Origin: Neoluteolibacter marinus | GTDB taxonomy: Bacteria; Verrucomicrobiota; Verrucomicrobiia; Verrucomicrobiales; Akkermansiaceae | NCBI RefSeq assembly: GCF_014904755.1 | Contig: NZ_JACZFQ010000006.1 | Location: 62,001 to 126,000, forward strand | DNA length: 64,000 bases | Direction of reading: 5' to 3' | In this document: positions 1-9,178 of the stretch, in pieces | Layout of the letters: each line of letters starts with the position of its first letter | How positions within the stretch are numbered: position 1 is the stretch's first letter | Notes under the pieces: generated by a model | What the model was told of the DNA's origin: nothing | The model's database searches: none | What the model saw: the letters and a program-made list of their open reading frames with translations, nothing else | Position numbers and translations under genes: made by a program

Positions 1-61
1 AACGGCCCGGCGGAATCGCGAAAGAAGGTCAGGCTCATCGATATCCGAGACCTCATCTGCC

Positions 62-1426
62 ATGAAATCGAACCCCGCTCCCTTGTTGTTCAGTGCCCTG
101 GCACTGCTTTTTTCCCCTCTCGCCTCGCCCGCCGGTGATCTGCCCGTGACCGGGCACCCCGTGCCGGAGCTGGCAGCTGTCGACAACGTCGTCTTGCAGC
201 TGATGGACAACTACAGCCTCAACGGCTGCACGGTCGGCATCGCCAAGGAAGGTCGGGTGATCTATCAGCGAGGCTTCGGCTGGATGGATGCGAACGCCAC
301 GGTGCCCATGCCGGAGAACGCGACCATGCGCATGGCCAGCGTGTCCAAGGTCTTCGTCATCGAGGCGATCAAGAAGCTCAAGGCCGAGGGACTCGATGAC
401 AACACCCCGGTCTTCGATCTCGGGCAGGAAGGCGGAGGGATCCTCGATTTCGATCCCTGGCCGTCGCTCCAGGACGAGCGCATGAAGCAGATCACCGTGA
501 AGCACCTCATGGAGATGAAAGCGGGATGGGCCACCGATCATGTCTGGGAGACCCAGCAGATCTACCAGGCCATGGGGCTGGATGGCGACGAGGGCCACCC
601 GCCGCCGGTCACCGTCGAGGAAATGGTCCAATACGCGCTCGGACGGAACCTCGCGACGGATCCGGGGGCAGGGGATGCCCAGGGGAATGCCGTTTACTCG
701 AACTTCAGCTTCAACGTCCTGGTCCTGGTGATCGAGGAGCTGACCGGCCAGAACTTTTATACCTACCTGAGGCAGAACCTGCTGGGGCAAAGCCGCTGGA
801 TACCGGTCACGGATTTCTATCTGGGCCAGCCGTTCAGCACGGTCGGGCTCCGCGAACCGCACTACTTTTCGGCGGTGGATTCGCCGAACTTGTATGATCC
901 GGACTTTGAAGATGTCTCGATGCCCTACGGCGGCATGAACGTCGAGGCGATGTATGGGTCGAGCTTCGTGGTTGCGAGCGCGGCAACGATGCTGGCTTAC
1001 ATGGCGGACTACAACCAGCGCTGGATCGGCGACATGGAAGGAAGCAGCTCGACGATCATCGATTCGTCGACCGTGCCGGGGGTCGACATCGTGGTGATCT
1101 GCAACGAGAGGCTGCTGAATTCCCCGGGCAACTGGATCGGGGACATGATCGGTCAGGCGGTCGACGCCCAGCTCGGGGGGGTGGGAATCTGGCCGACGCT
1201 GGCGATCGACGGCCAGTGGGTGGGTTGGGACGCGGTCGATCCGACGTCGGGAATCGGCAGCTACGACACCGCCTACGGCAGCCTGGACAAGGCGATGAAC
1301 CATGTCACCGGCGGAACCCGCTTGAAGTTCCATCCGGGCGAGCAGCCCTATGTCGGAACGCTCAACAAGAAGCTGCGGCTCGACGCACCCTTCGGTCCCG
1401 CCAAGATCGGCGTGGCCGGACCGTGA
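62..1426 (+). CDS. Exported serine hydrolase, beta-lactamase/class C fold
   Basis: A 454-residue protein with an N-terminal signal peptide (residues 1 to about 24, ending ASPA). The penicillin-binding/class C fold is indicated by the SVSK tetrad (S93, K96), which supplies the nucleophile and general base, and by YSN at 212-214. A HVTGG stretch near the C-terminus may stand in for the KTG element. The family includes beta-lactamases, esterases and D-amino-peptidases; the substrate cannot be read from sequence. The protein is probably periplasmic or secreted. The start is the first ATG of the frame and directly precedes a convincing signal sequence. The downstream neighbour is convergent, so this gene looks monocistronic. 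The first 61 bases of the window hold no gene that I can recognise. Confidence 0.85.
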   Translation: MKSNPAPLLFSALALLFSPLASPAGDLPVTGHPVPELAAVDNVVLQLMDNYSLNGCTVGIAKEGRVIYQRGFGWMDANATVPMPENATMRMASVSKVFVIEAIKKLKAEGLDDNTPVFDLGQEGGGILDFDPWPSLQDERMKQITVKHLMEMKAGWATDHVWETQQIYQAMGLDGDEGHPPPVTVEEMVQYALGRNLATDPGAGDAQGNAVYSNFSFNVLVLVIEELTGQNFYTYLRQNLLGQSRWIPVTDFYLGQPFSTVGLREPHYFSAVDSPNLYDPDFEDVSMPYGGMNVEAMYGSSFVVASAATMLAYMADYNQRWIGDMEGSSSTIIDSSTVPGVDIVVICNERLLNSPGNWIGDMIGQAVDAQLGGVGIWPTLAIDGQWVGWDAVDPTSGIGSYDTAYGSLDKAMNHVTGGTRLKFHPGEQPYVGTLNKKLRLDAPFGPAKIGVAGP

Positions 1427-1464
1427 GTTTCATCCGTGCGCGGCTTGTAACAGGATCCTTCCGG

Positions 1465-3051
1465 CTACCGCGCCACCACCCTCACCCGGATGTACTGTCC
1501 CGCGAGTGATCCAAGGGGCAATGCGCTGCGCACCACGTTCACCGTTCCGCGTCCTGAAATGGTGAAGCGGTCCTCGTGAACCACATCGGCGGGATCCGAC
1601 GACCACTCGTCGAGGTCCGGCGAGACCTCGACGGCGTAGATATACTGGCTGGTGGTGTAGGGATTCTCGCCGGTTCCACCCGAGTCCCCCAGATACGCCA
1701 CGGTGAGATAGGTTTGGCCGCCGAATTCGTCGGTGCCGATGATCGGATGGTTCTGGGGATCGTAGACGAGGGGGTTGGAGTGGAAGGCCTCCTCGAGGAA
1801 CCCGATCAGGCCGTCGCCATCGACGTCGGTGTTCAGTTCGGGCGTGCCGAATTGCAGCGTCGGCGACGCCACCAGGGAGGTCTGAACCCCGCCGATCCAC
1901 GGGAAGCCGTGGACATCGGTTTCGAGGGCGAAAGCCTGGATGGTGAGTTCTTCCACGACTTCGGTGGCCGAGAACGATCCATCCTGCCAGATCCGGTAGG
2001 CGGGGCCGCCCGACGTGTCATAGGTGACGAAAATCCGGCCCTGGTCGCCGCAGGCCAGGTTGGTCCCGGCGGCGGTGGTGCCCGCGGCGCCGAAATAGTA
2101 CTTCTGCCGCTCGAGATAGCCCGAGTCGAGCAGGGCGAGGACCGCGGTGCCATCGAGCCACCGCGAGTAGGTTGCCGCGAGGATACCGTCCGGGGTCCAC
2201 CGGGTCCGGAGATTGGTGGCAATCGAACGATTCTGCGGGTAGGTCTCGTTTTCCCAAAGCTGACCTCCCCAGGTGAGCGACAGCGTCGACCAGTCGGATG
2301 GTTCCACCGCGCGGTAGTGATCGAGGATGGACCGGTAGCCGCTGCCCGTTCCACTGGCCGTCAGGTTTTCGACGCTGCAGGCGATGGCTTCGAGGGTCGT
2401 ACCTCCATGTCCTGTGAGGGCGAGATCGGAAATGTAGGTGTTCGGAGGCGTCGCGAGAACCGGGGCCGTCTCCCAGTTGCCGTCGGAGCGACGTCGCGAG
2501 ATCGAGGCGGAGCTGGCATTGAGAACGGTGTGGAAAACCCGCGGGAAGCCATCCTCCGCCACGTAGGCGTCGAAATCGTAACCCGTGTCGCTACCTGCCA
2601 CGGTTTCGATCGCGAAGCTGCTGCCTCCGGGTGCCACACGCGCGGCACGAAGGCTGTTCGATCCGTCCGACGCTTCGGTGCGCCACACCGCCCAGCAATC
2701 CGGGCCATGGCCGACCAAGCGGAACTGATGCGCATCCGAGGACCGGTCCGTGGGACCGACGACGTCCACCGGGACGCTGATGATCGATCCCCGGTCATAG
2801 GTAGCCAGCATCAGGGTGCGCGACGGCGCGGACGGCCCGTGTTCGAGGTAGAGCAAGAGCAGGCGGCCGTCCTCGACGAAATGCATCTCCGATCCGGTGG
2901 CTCCCTCGAAGGGGGATTCCCACGTGGTCCAGTCGAATGCCCGTGCCTTGGCCGCCAGGATTACCAGAAGCGCAAGTACCGGTAGCCATCCTGTAATCTT
3001 CAATGGAAGGGAGTGCTGAAGGCCGAACCGGCCGAAATGCCTCGTCCACAT
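1465..3051 (-). CDS. Secreted protein of unknown function with DxDGDG linker
   Basis: A 528-residue protein. A hydrophobic signal segment lies at about residues 18-38 and ends at AKA/RA. The body is rich in beta-strand-type sequence, with short FV/LLLYLEHG-like strands that suggest a propeller or sandwich, but I recognise no named family. Near residue 395 a TDVDGDGLIGFLEE segment resembles the calcium-binding DxDGDG loops that sit in front of C-terminal domains of many secreted verrucomicrobial proteins. The last 100 residues contain the strand pattern VSPDLDEWSS, also typical of that group. The ATG at 3051 is preferred over the TTG nine bases upstream. The gene is convergent with the preceding serine hydrolase. 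Function is unknown. Confidence 0.75.
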   Translation of the reverse strand: MWTRHFGRFGLQHSLPLKITGWLPVLALLVILAAKARAFDWTTWESPFEGATGSEMHFVEDGRLLLLYLEHGPSAPSRTLMLATYDRGSIISVPVDVVGPTDRSSDAHQFRLVGHGPDCWAVWRTEASDGSNSLRAARVAPGGSSFAIETVAGSDTGYDFDAYVAEDGFPRVFHTVLNASSASISRRRSDGNWETAPVLATPPNTYISDLALTGHGGTTLEAIACSVENLTASGTGSGYRSILDHYRAVEPSDWSTLSLTWGGQLWENETYPQNRSIATNLRTRWTPDGILAATYSRWLDGTAVLALLDSGYLERQKYYFGAAGTTAAGTNLACGDQGRIFVTYDTSGGPAYRIWQDGSFSATEVVEELTIQAFALETDVHGFPWIGGVQTSLVASPTLQFGTPELNTDVDGDGLIGFLEEAFHSNPLVYDPQNHPIIGTDEFGGQTYLTVAYLGDSGGTGENPYTTSQYIYAVEVSPDLDEWSSDPADVVHEDRFTISGRGTVNVVRSALPLGSLAGQYIRVRVVAR

Positions 3052-3520
3052 GTTTTCCAAACAAACACGGGCCCTTCGCGGAAGCCAGAGAGTTCTGGCC
3101 GCAGGTGCCTAACAATGCATTCGGTCTATCTGGAAAGTCGCGAATCGGGGGAGAAAACCCGCACGGAATGGCATCTTGCACGATGGGTCCCGGGATGACC
3201 TTGGAATCGTTATGCCTTCGCCAAGACCCTTCTAGGAAGCTTTGCGCTGCAGCGGCGTGAACCTTGTTCCCGTAGATTCCCATGCCGGGGATTCTCATCC
3301 TGTCCTCTTCCGAATCACGTTGGATCGCGTGGAGCGATCCGGCGAAGATCACTCCGGGGGATGGGAAGATAGTGCGATGATGCCACGAAAGGATTGGAGA
3401 TCATGCCGTCATTTTGTGGCTGGGCGAGGGTGTCCAGATTGCAAATGCGGTCGCCGTCGCCACGGGAGATGCCACCGCGTGGAACCTCAACAATGAACGG
3501 TCGCCTGCTGCGAAGGGTGG
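3052..3520. other. 469-bp gap with no recognisable gene
   Basis: This stretch separates two minus-strand genes. Open frames cross it on both strands, but none has a convincing start, a signal peptide or a familiar motif. I saw no strong hairpin with a T-run and no clear promoter pair. It should contain the promoter of the gene at 1465-3051. Confidence 0.5.
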
Positions 3521-4843
3521 TCAGTGGCCGGCGCTGGTGACGGAGAGTTCCTTGAGGGAAACGGCGTCGAACACCCGGACCCGCTCGCGGTCCGATCCGC
3601 CGGTGTGGGTCATCAGTCGTGTTCCATCGGGCGAGAGGATCGTGCGGTGCAGGTAGTCGGTGAGGCGGAGGGACGCCGCCGGCCTCATCGTTTTCAGGTC
3701 GAGGCGGATGACGTAGCCGTCATGGTGGCCCTCGAGCAGAAAGGCGGTGTTGTCGTAAACGAGCCACGCGGTCGAGGCATCGGGGCCCGTGAGGATGGAT
3801 TCGATCCGGGCGCGAGATGAGAAAATGCCGGCATGCTTCCCGGTTCCGAGATCCGTCAGCCGAACATTCGGGTCGTAGCCAAAGCTGAAGACCTTGCTGC
3901 CATCGGCCGTGACCAGCGCGCGGCTGGCCTCGACATTGTCATGGCGGGGGAGCTTGAACTCGAGTTCCAGCGAGGGAATTTTGACCACCCGGGTCTCGCC
4001 TCGTCCGGGAGCGATCAACAGGCGGTCATTGCCGGCGAGGAATTGTCCCGAGATTCCGTTCTGGTCGCTGACGGGGTCGCCGAGCGGACGGCAGGTTGCC
4101 AGGTCCCAGAGCTGGAGCTCGCCATCCGGCCCGTTCTCGCCGGGTGAGTCGAAGGTGACGGCATGACGCCCGTCATCCGACACCGACGCGGCAATGTGGT
4201 AAGCGGATTTGTTCGGGTGAACCATCGGGCTTCCCGATCGCTTCCATTCGGCATCGAGCTTGTGGAGCGTTCCGGTGGGGTCGAGGAGCAGCGTGGTTTT
4301 TCCATCAGGGGTGAAGAGGATCCGGGGCTCGATCTCGCGCTCCTCGGATCCAGCCGGCAATGGAATGTCCGCCACCCTTTTCCCGGTCGCCACTTCGAAG
4401 ATCCGGCAGGATCCGCCTTTGTCCATGATGGCGACCCGCGATCCGTCGGGAGTGAAAACGGCAGCGGGCGCCCGGTGTTCCATGAAGCTCGCGTCCAAGG
4501 GCGGAGACAGCGGTTGGCCGTTCTTGAAATCGAAGACGCGCGACTTGCCGTCCTCGAAGCCGATCAGGACCCGCCGGGCGCCGGAGTCGACGACGTATTG
4601 CCCTTTCGCGGTCAGGCTCCCCAGTTCCCCGGAGATGGCCTCACCGCTGTCGCTATCCCAGAGGCCGAGGTTTCCATCGCGCATCTGGACGATGATGCGG
4701 GAGGTGTCGTTGTTGAAACTCGCCTTCCAAACGCCTTGGAGTTCCCCCAGCTCCGGTGCCGCAGCGGCGTCGGACGTCGCGACGAGTGGAGCCGTCGCGA
4801 GGTGGAGCATGGTCGCCAAGGTACGGAAACGGGCTGTGTTCAT
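3521..4843 (-). CDS. Exported WD40-like beta-propeller protein
   Basis: A 440-residue protein with a signal peptide (residues 1 to about 28, ending DAAAA). The body repeats units of about 40 residues of the type xxPDGSRVAIxDxxGxxRIFEVATG and SDDGRHAVTFDxxGExxxLQLWDLATCRPLG, which is the WD40 / quinoprotein-like propeller signature. WD40 propellers are protein-interaction scaffolds; no enzymatic residues are visible. The protein is probably periplasmic. The nearest upstream coding gene is 293 bp away and transcribed in the same direction, so the gene is probably transcribed alone. The start ATG directly precedes the signal sequence. Partner and role are unknown. Confidence 0.75.
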   Translation of the reverse strand: MNTARFRTLATMLHLATAPLVATSDAAAAPELGELQGVWKASFNNDTSRIIVQMRDGNLGLWDSDSGEAISGELGSLTAKGQYVVDSGARRVLIGFEDGKSRVFDFKNGQPLSPPLDASFMEHRAPAAVFTPDGSRVAIMDKGGSCRIFEVATGKRVADIPLPAGSEEREIEPRILFTPDGKTTLLLDPTGTLHKLDAEWKRSGSPMVHPNKSAYHIAASVSDDGRHAVTFDSPGENGPDGELQLWDLATCRPLGDPVSDQNGISGQFLAGNDRLLIAPGRGETRVVKIPSLELEFKLPRHDNVEASRALVTADGSKVFSFGYDPNVRLTDLGTGKHAGIFSSRARIESILTGPDASTAWLVYDNTAFLLEGHHDGYVIRLDLKTMRPAASLRLTDYLHRTILSPDGTRLMTHTGGSDRERVRVFDAVSLKELSVTSAGH

Positions 4844-5136
4844 GGGACGGAGTGATAGCCGATGTCGGGCGCGTTTGGGAGCAGGTTCCGGCGGGTTGGT
4901 GCGAATCGAGGCTGCGGATCATGGAAGGGAGGATGCGATCCCGGCGAGAGGCGGACCGACCAAGGGTTGATCATCATCGGGACGATGTGAGCCGCCGGCC
5001 TGTTTGCGCTCAAGGTGCCGATGAACGCCTGCGACAGCCCCGGGCGGCAGGATACAAAGTACCTGGCCAAGGCATCCATCGTCCCGCCCGGCTGCCAGAT
5101 TCCGCTTGGCGACTACCCTTCGGAGCTTCCCGGCGC
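4844..5136. other. 293-bp gap, nothing firm
   Basis: This is the gap between the WD40-like gene and the beta-helix gene, both on the minus strand. A plus-strand reading frame runs from about 4988 to 5169, but it has no start signal and begins right after an in-frame stop. I see no RNA gene or strong hairpin. It should hold the promoter of the WD40-like gene. Confidence 0.4.
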
Positions 5137-7848
5137 TCACGGCAGCGACGTGATGAAGTCGACGCGGTAGAACTGGCGGGAAGGCGTTGGCGGGGCGATC
5201 AGCAGGTCGATCTCGACAAGGGTGCGGCCGCCGGAGGTGATGATGGCGCCGGGGGTGTAGTCCGTCCCGGAAAGCATCTGGAACCAGTCCTCGAGGTTCG
5301 GGGACTTTAGAGGGAGGGGGATCACATCGGCTGCGCCCGCGCGGTAGCCGTAGTTGAAGCGGCTGCCATCCAGCGCTGGGTAGAGGGATGGGTCATGCGG
5401 GGCGGTGGGGTTCGCGCCCACGGAGTAATCCACCCGGTTGGAGATGCCGTTGCCGTTGTCGTCTTCGTCCGGATCCAACGCGGGATACATGAGGTCGAAG
5501 GTGGTGGGCACGTTGCCCTCGTGGGCGCCAAGATCAATGGTGCCGCCCTCGATGCGGGTGCCACCTTCGAAATCGGTAGCGTAGGGATTGTCCGCATTGC
5601 TGCCAAGGTTGAGCGCGGCGGAACCGGCGAAGAGGCGGAAGTCACCCAGCGAACTCGGCGCCTCGCCCGGGTCCAGTGGCGTGACGAAGAGCGGGTCGGC
5701 AGGATTGTAGTTGGTGTCCGGGCTGGCACCGGAGCTGTCCAGATCCGCCTTGGACAGGTTCTCCACGATGCAATGGGAGAAGTTCGGCGTGGCGTCGAAT
5801 GCGTGGTGGATGGACGAGAGCGGCACGCCGGTTCCCTGGGAAGAGCGGTTGTTCCAGATCAGGCAGTTCAAGAAGGTGGGTGTGGCGTCCGAGTAGCAGC
5901 TGAATCCGCCGCCCGGGCCTGTCGTGCGGTTGCCCGAGAAAGTGACGTTCACGAAGGTCGGGCTCGCGTTTGAGCCCTGGATGTAGGCACCGCCGCCGTT
6001 GCTGGTGCTCTGGTTGCCGGTGACCAGGCAGTCGAAGAACCCGGGTGAGGAGTCGACGACGTAGATGCCCGCGCTGTTGTAGTTGGCCAGGATGTTGCAG
6101 GCGTGGAAAACGGGCGTGGCGCCGTTGTCGCAGCGGAGGCCGCCGCCAGCACCGCTGAAGTTCCTCTCCAGCCTGCAGCGGGTGAAGGTCGGCGAGGAAG
6201 CGTTCACATACACGCCCCCGCCGGTGCTGCCGAAGTTGTCGATGAAGATGCAGTCGATGAACTGCGCTTCGCTGCCGTTGCGGGCTGTGAGGCCGCCGCC
6301 GGTCGTGCCGAAGGGCGGGTTGTCGTTGGCTGCGCCGCCCTTGATCGTCACCCCGGAAAGGAGGGTGTCAGGCCCGTCGCCGTCGGAGTTGATCACGTGG
6401 CGCACGTTGTCGCCGCGGTTGCCGAGGTTGGACGTATCGTTCTGATCCACGTCACCCGACAGGATGGTGACGTAGGCGTCGAAATCCCGCGCTCCGAAGG
6501 TTCCATCGCCGCCGCCGGCGGGGAAACCTCCGTAGATGGCGCATCCGTCCGGCAGGAAGTAGCTGTAGTCGCGCGAGAACAAGGGGTCCGGCGTCACCCT
6601 CTCATCCGGGTAGTGGGTCCCTTCCGCAATCCACACCTCGTAGCCCGGGCCGGTGGCGTTGAGGGCGTCCCTGAGATACTTGAAGGCGTTCGCCCAGGTG
6701 GATCCATCACCGGAGACCGGCACGGACTTGTCGACATGCACGACGATCTGCCGCTCATAGGCGCCGATGTCGATGGTGCCGATCTTGCGCCGGTTTCCTT
6801 CCAGCGCGAGAGCCTCGGGGTTGGCCGCGTCGTTGCCCTGGTTCACCACCGGCGAGCCGGTGTCGGTCTGGTAGTCCCCGTTTGCATTCGGTGCGAGGGC
6901 GGGCGACACGGCGGAAAGGAAGAGCGGGTTGTTTCCGCCCAGGGTTCCGTTCAGGTTGCCTGTGCCGGTGGAGGTCAGGTCGTAGTTCTGGAACAGGCAG
7001 TAGTCGAAGCTCCGGGTCGAGAGCGTCGAGTTGTAGATGGATGCCGGGATGGTGTTCGTCACGCCGCTGGCGCTGTTGTTCCAGACCAGGCAGCTGTCGA
7101 AATCCACGGTCGAGGAGTTGTGGATCGCTCCGCCCGTGTTCGCGGCGATGTTTCCGGCGAAGGTGCAGCTCACGAAGGTGGCGGTGGACGTGCCGACGTT
7201 GTAGAAGCCGCCCGCGAAGCGTCCCGCCCGGTTGCCGGACAGTTCGCAGTTCGTCAGCGTGGGGCTGGAACTATCGCAGCCGACCGCCCCGCCGTTCTCG
7301 TCCACCTGGTTGTCCACGATGCGGCAGTTGGTGATCTGCGGGGACGCGCCATTGAGGATGCGGATGCCTCCCGCGGAGTCGTGCGGCGTTGTGCCGTCGG
7401 CATGGCCGGCGCGAACCGTGAAGCCATCAAGGATGGTCGAGGCATTCACGCCGTCGGCCGTGACAACGTGATAGGAGTTGTCGGTGCGCGATCCGGAGCT
7501 GCCGATGTTTCCCGAAAGCGTGGTCGTGTTCGCGGCGAAGTCCCGCTCTTCCCGCAGGGTCTCGGTTCCGGCGAAGCCACCATAGAGCGCCACCCCGCTG
7601 GCCAGCGAGAAGGTGGCGGTGCGGCCGCTGCCGGTGGTGGGCTTGTATGAGCCGGCGGCGACCCAGATTTCATCTCCGGGGGAGGCATTGGCCAGCGCGG
7701 TCTGCAGGCTGGAGTAGGCGTTCGCCCAGGAGCTTCCGTTGTTGGAGCCCGCGGCCCCGGGATCGACCCGGAGGATGGCCGCCTGTGTGGCGGCGGGGAT
7801 GAGGAGTGAGAGTAGGGCGACGGTGTAGCAGGCTCCGGGGCAAGACAT
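5137..7848 (-). CDS. Large secreted parallel beta-helix protein, duplicated halves
   Basis: A 903-residue exported protein. The ATG at 7848 gives a clean signal peptide (MSCPGACYTVALLSLL..TQA); an upstream extension of the frame is rejected because it would bury that signal. Two homologous halves each begin with GS(S/T)WANA(Y/F), then a (D/Y)E(I/V)W(I/V)A(A/E)G element, then (L/I)YGGF, and continue with many repeats containing SSPT(L/F)(T)NC, GGGxY and FxxCxxxxN. This pattern is typical of right-handed parallel beta-helix domains with the choice-of-anchor Q type. A DEDDNGNGISNRVDY calcium-loop linker precedes the C-terminal domain. Such proteins bind or cleave polysaccharide, but no catalytic triad is evident here. 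The gene is divergent from the methyltransferase gene. Confidence 0.8.
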   Translation of the reverse strand: MSCPGACYTVALLSLLIPAATQAAILRVDPGAAGSNNGSSWANAYSSLQTALANASPGDEIWVAAGSYKPTTGSGRTATFSLASGVALYGGFAGTETLREERDFAANTTTLSGNIGSSGSRTDNSYHVVTADGVNASTILDGFTVRAGHADGTTPHDSAGGIRILNGASPQITNCRIVDNQVDENGGAVGCDSSSPTLTNCELSGNRAGRFAGGFYNVGTSTATFVSCTFAGNIAANTGGAIHNSSTVDFDSCLVWNNSASGVTNTIPASIYNSTLSTRSFDYCLFQNYDLTSTGTGNLNGTLGGNNPLFLSAVSPALAPNANGDYQTDTGSPVVNQGNDAANPEALALEGNRRKIGTIDIGAYERQIVVHVDKSVPVSGDGSTWANAFKYLRDALNATGPGYEVWIAEGTHYPDERVTPDPLFSRDYSYFLPDGCAIYGGFPAGGGDGTFGARDFDAYVTILSGDVDQNDTSNLGNRGDNVRHVINSDGDGPDTLLSGVTIKGGAANDNPPFGTTGGGLTARNGSEAQFIDCIFIDNFGSTGGGVYVNASSPTFTRCRLERNFSGAGGGLRCDNGATPVFHACNILANYNSAGIYVVDSSPGFFDCLVTGNQSTSNGGGAYIQGSNASPTFVNVTFSGNRTTGPGGGFSCYSDATPTFLNCLIWNNRSSQGTGVPLSSIHHAFDATPNFSHCIVENLSKADLDSSGASPDTNYNPADPLFVTPLDPGEAPSSLGDFRLFAGSAALNLGSNADNPYATDFEGGTRIEGGTIDLGAHEGNVPTTFDLMYPALDPDEDDNGNGISNRVDYSVGANPTAPHDPSLYPALDGSRFNYGYRAGAADVIPLPLKSPNLEDWFQMLSGTDYTPGAIITSGGRTLVEIDLLIAPPTPSRQFYRVDFITSLP

Positions 7849-8180
7849 GACGGATGGGTGGATCTGGGAGAGGAAAGCAAGATGTTCTGCTCCACCCTTT
7901 GGGTGGCGGAAACAGAGAGAGCGCCGCTTTGTCGCAGATCCGGGGACGCAAGGGAAGTTCTTGAGGCCGGGAATCCCTTCCCTGGGACGGGGCCAATGAG
8001 GGCGAGGCAAGCGGGGACGTTGGAGTCGGCTCGAAAGCTACGCCTTCATGCCCCATCCGTTGCGTCTTCCGCAGTGAGTTTGCCCGCGAGGAAGATTGAG
8101 GGGAATGCGTGCATCCCTTAGTCTCTGGCCCGGCCGGGAGGGACATCAGGTCCGTTCCTGTCCTTCGGTTCCAACTCGCG
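7849..8180. promoter_or_regulatory. 332-bp divergent intergenic region with small hairpin
   Basis: This is the shared upstream region of the beta-helix gene (minus) and the methyltransferase gene (plus). A perfect inverted repeat, CCACCC-TTT-GGGTGG, lies at 7892-7906, in what would be the 5' leader of the beta-helix transcript. I could not identify a convincing -35/-10 pair on either strand. The hairpin may be structural only. Confidence 0.35.
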
Positions 8181-9038
8181 ATGATTCCTCCTTCCAGCTT
8201 CCATGGAAATCCTTCGACCGGACAAAAGATGGTGGAGGCCGGCTGGCTCGACATCCATTTCCAGGCCTCCCGGAAAGAGTATGAGAGGATCCTGCATGCC
8301 AGTGGCATCCGGGAGGGATGGAGGGTCTTGGATGCGGGTGCCGGGAGCGGCAGCTATTTGCCGCTGCTGAGTGAAATCGTGGGGCCCGGGGGGGAGATCG
8401 TGGCCATCGACCTCGCGGAGGAGAATGTCGCCGCCATGAAGGAACTGGTCGCCGCAGGCCGCTGCGCGTGCCCGGTCGAGGTGGTCCAGGGATCGGTCCT
8501 CGAGCTGCCGTTTGCGGATGGCGGCTTCGATGCGATCTGGTGTGCCAACACGGTGCAGTATTTTCAGCAGCCGCTTCTCGCAACGCTGCTGGGTGGCCTG
8601 AGGCGTGTCCTCAAACCGGGCGGATTGCTGGCGGTGAAGGAATTCGACAACGTGGGACTTCACTTCGGTCCCTTCGACCCGGCGCTGAGGTGGCATCTCC
8701 TTGAAGCCTTGCGCGACAGTCCGCTGCTTCTCGGGGCGGGGGCGCTTTTCACCGTGGATCTTCCCGCCCATCTACGGGCGGCGGGTTTTCAAGAGATCCG
8801 CTTCGAGAGCCACGTCGGCGATTTCCGTCATCCGCTGTCGCCGGTGGAGACGGAATTCCTCGCTTCGGCCTTGCAGTTGTATGCCTCTCTCGCCGAGCAA
8901 GTCGGGCTGCCGGCCAGGGAGCGGGACGAATGGAGGTCGAAGATCGGGGATCCAGATAGCGGGCGATACATCCTCCGCTCCCCTGACTTCTACTTTCGTG
9001 AGGTCCACGGACTGGCCACCGGAATCGCGCCGGGCTGA
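8181..9038 (+). CDS. Class I SAM-dependent methyltransferase
   Basis: A protein of about 285 residues. Motif I (VLDAGAGSGSYLPLL), the acidic residue that ends strand 2 (IVAIDLAEENV) and motif IV/post (FDAIWCANTVQYF, then LRRVLKPGGLLAVKEFD) are all present and in order, which defines a Rossmann-fold methyltransferase of the UbiE/Methyltransf_11 kind. The substrate is unknown. The start is uncertain. The ATG at 8181 is chosen because residues upstream of it look non-conserved; the frame is open to 8109, and an ATG at 8229 (MVEAGW) is also possible. The gene stands alone, 140 bp upstream of the cysteine synthase gene, which has its own promoter candidate. Confidence 0.75.
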   Translation: MIPPSSFHGNPSTGQKMVEAGWLDIHFQASRKEYERILHASGIREGWRVLDAGAGSGSYLPLLSEIVGPGGEIVAIDLAEENVAAMKELVAAGRCACPVEVVQGSVLELPFADGGFDAIWCANTVQYFQQPLLATLLGGLRRVLKPGGLLAVKEFDNVGLHFGPFDPALRWHLLEALRDSPLLLGAGALFTVDLPAHLRAAGFQEIRFESHVGDFRHPLSPVETEFLASALQLYASLAEQVGLPARERDEWRSKIGDPDSGRYILRSPDFYFREVHGLATGIAPG

Positions 9039-9087
9039 CTGGTCCGGGATTCGTCCGTGTCGATTGGGCGGGGGACAGGATTGCAAA

Positions 9088-9117
9088 TTGACCCGGCGAG
9101 CGGGAATGCCGTAGGGT
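9088..9117 (+). promoter_or_regulatory. Sigma70-type promoter for cysteine synthase gene
   Basis: TTGACC at 9088-9093 and TAGGGT at 9112-9117, separated by 18 bp, lie 61 bp ahead of the ATG at 9179. The same TTGAC / TAG box pair occurs in front of rpmH, ptsH and cdaA in this window. Confidence 0.5.
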
Positions 9118-9178
9118 TTCCGCTGCCTTTTTTGGAGGCATTCGCATCCGCCCACGCAATTCCCAACGATCTAACATC

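Noticed and set aside
2795-3352. Minus-strand frame of 185 codons upstream of the secreted protein gene
   Set aside because: It overlaps the start and first residues of the real gene and has no conserved motif.
4988-5169. Plus-strand protein-like frame in the 4.9-5.1 kb gap
   Set aside because: It begins after an in-frame stop, lacks a start and ribosome-binding site, and resembles no family.
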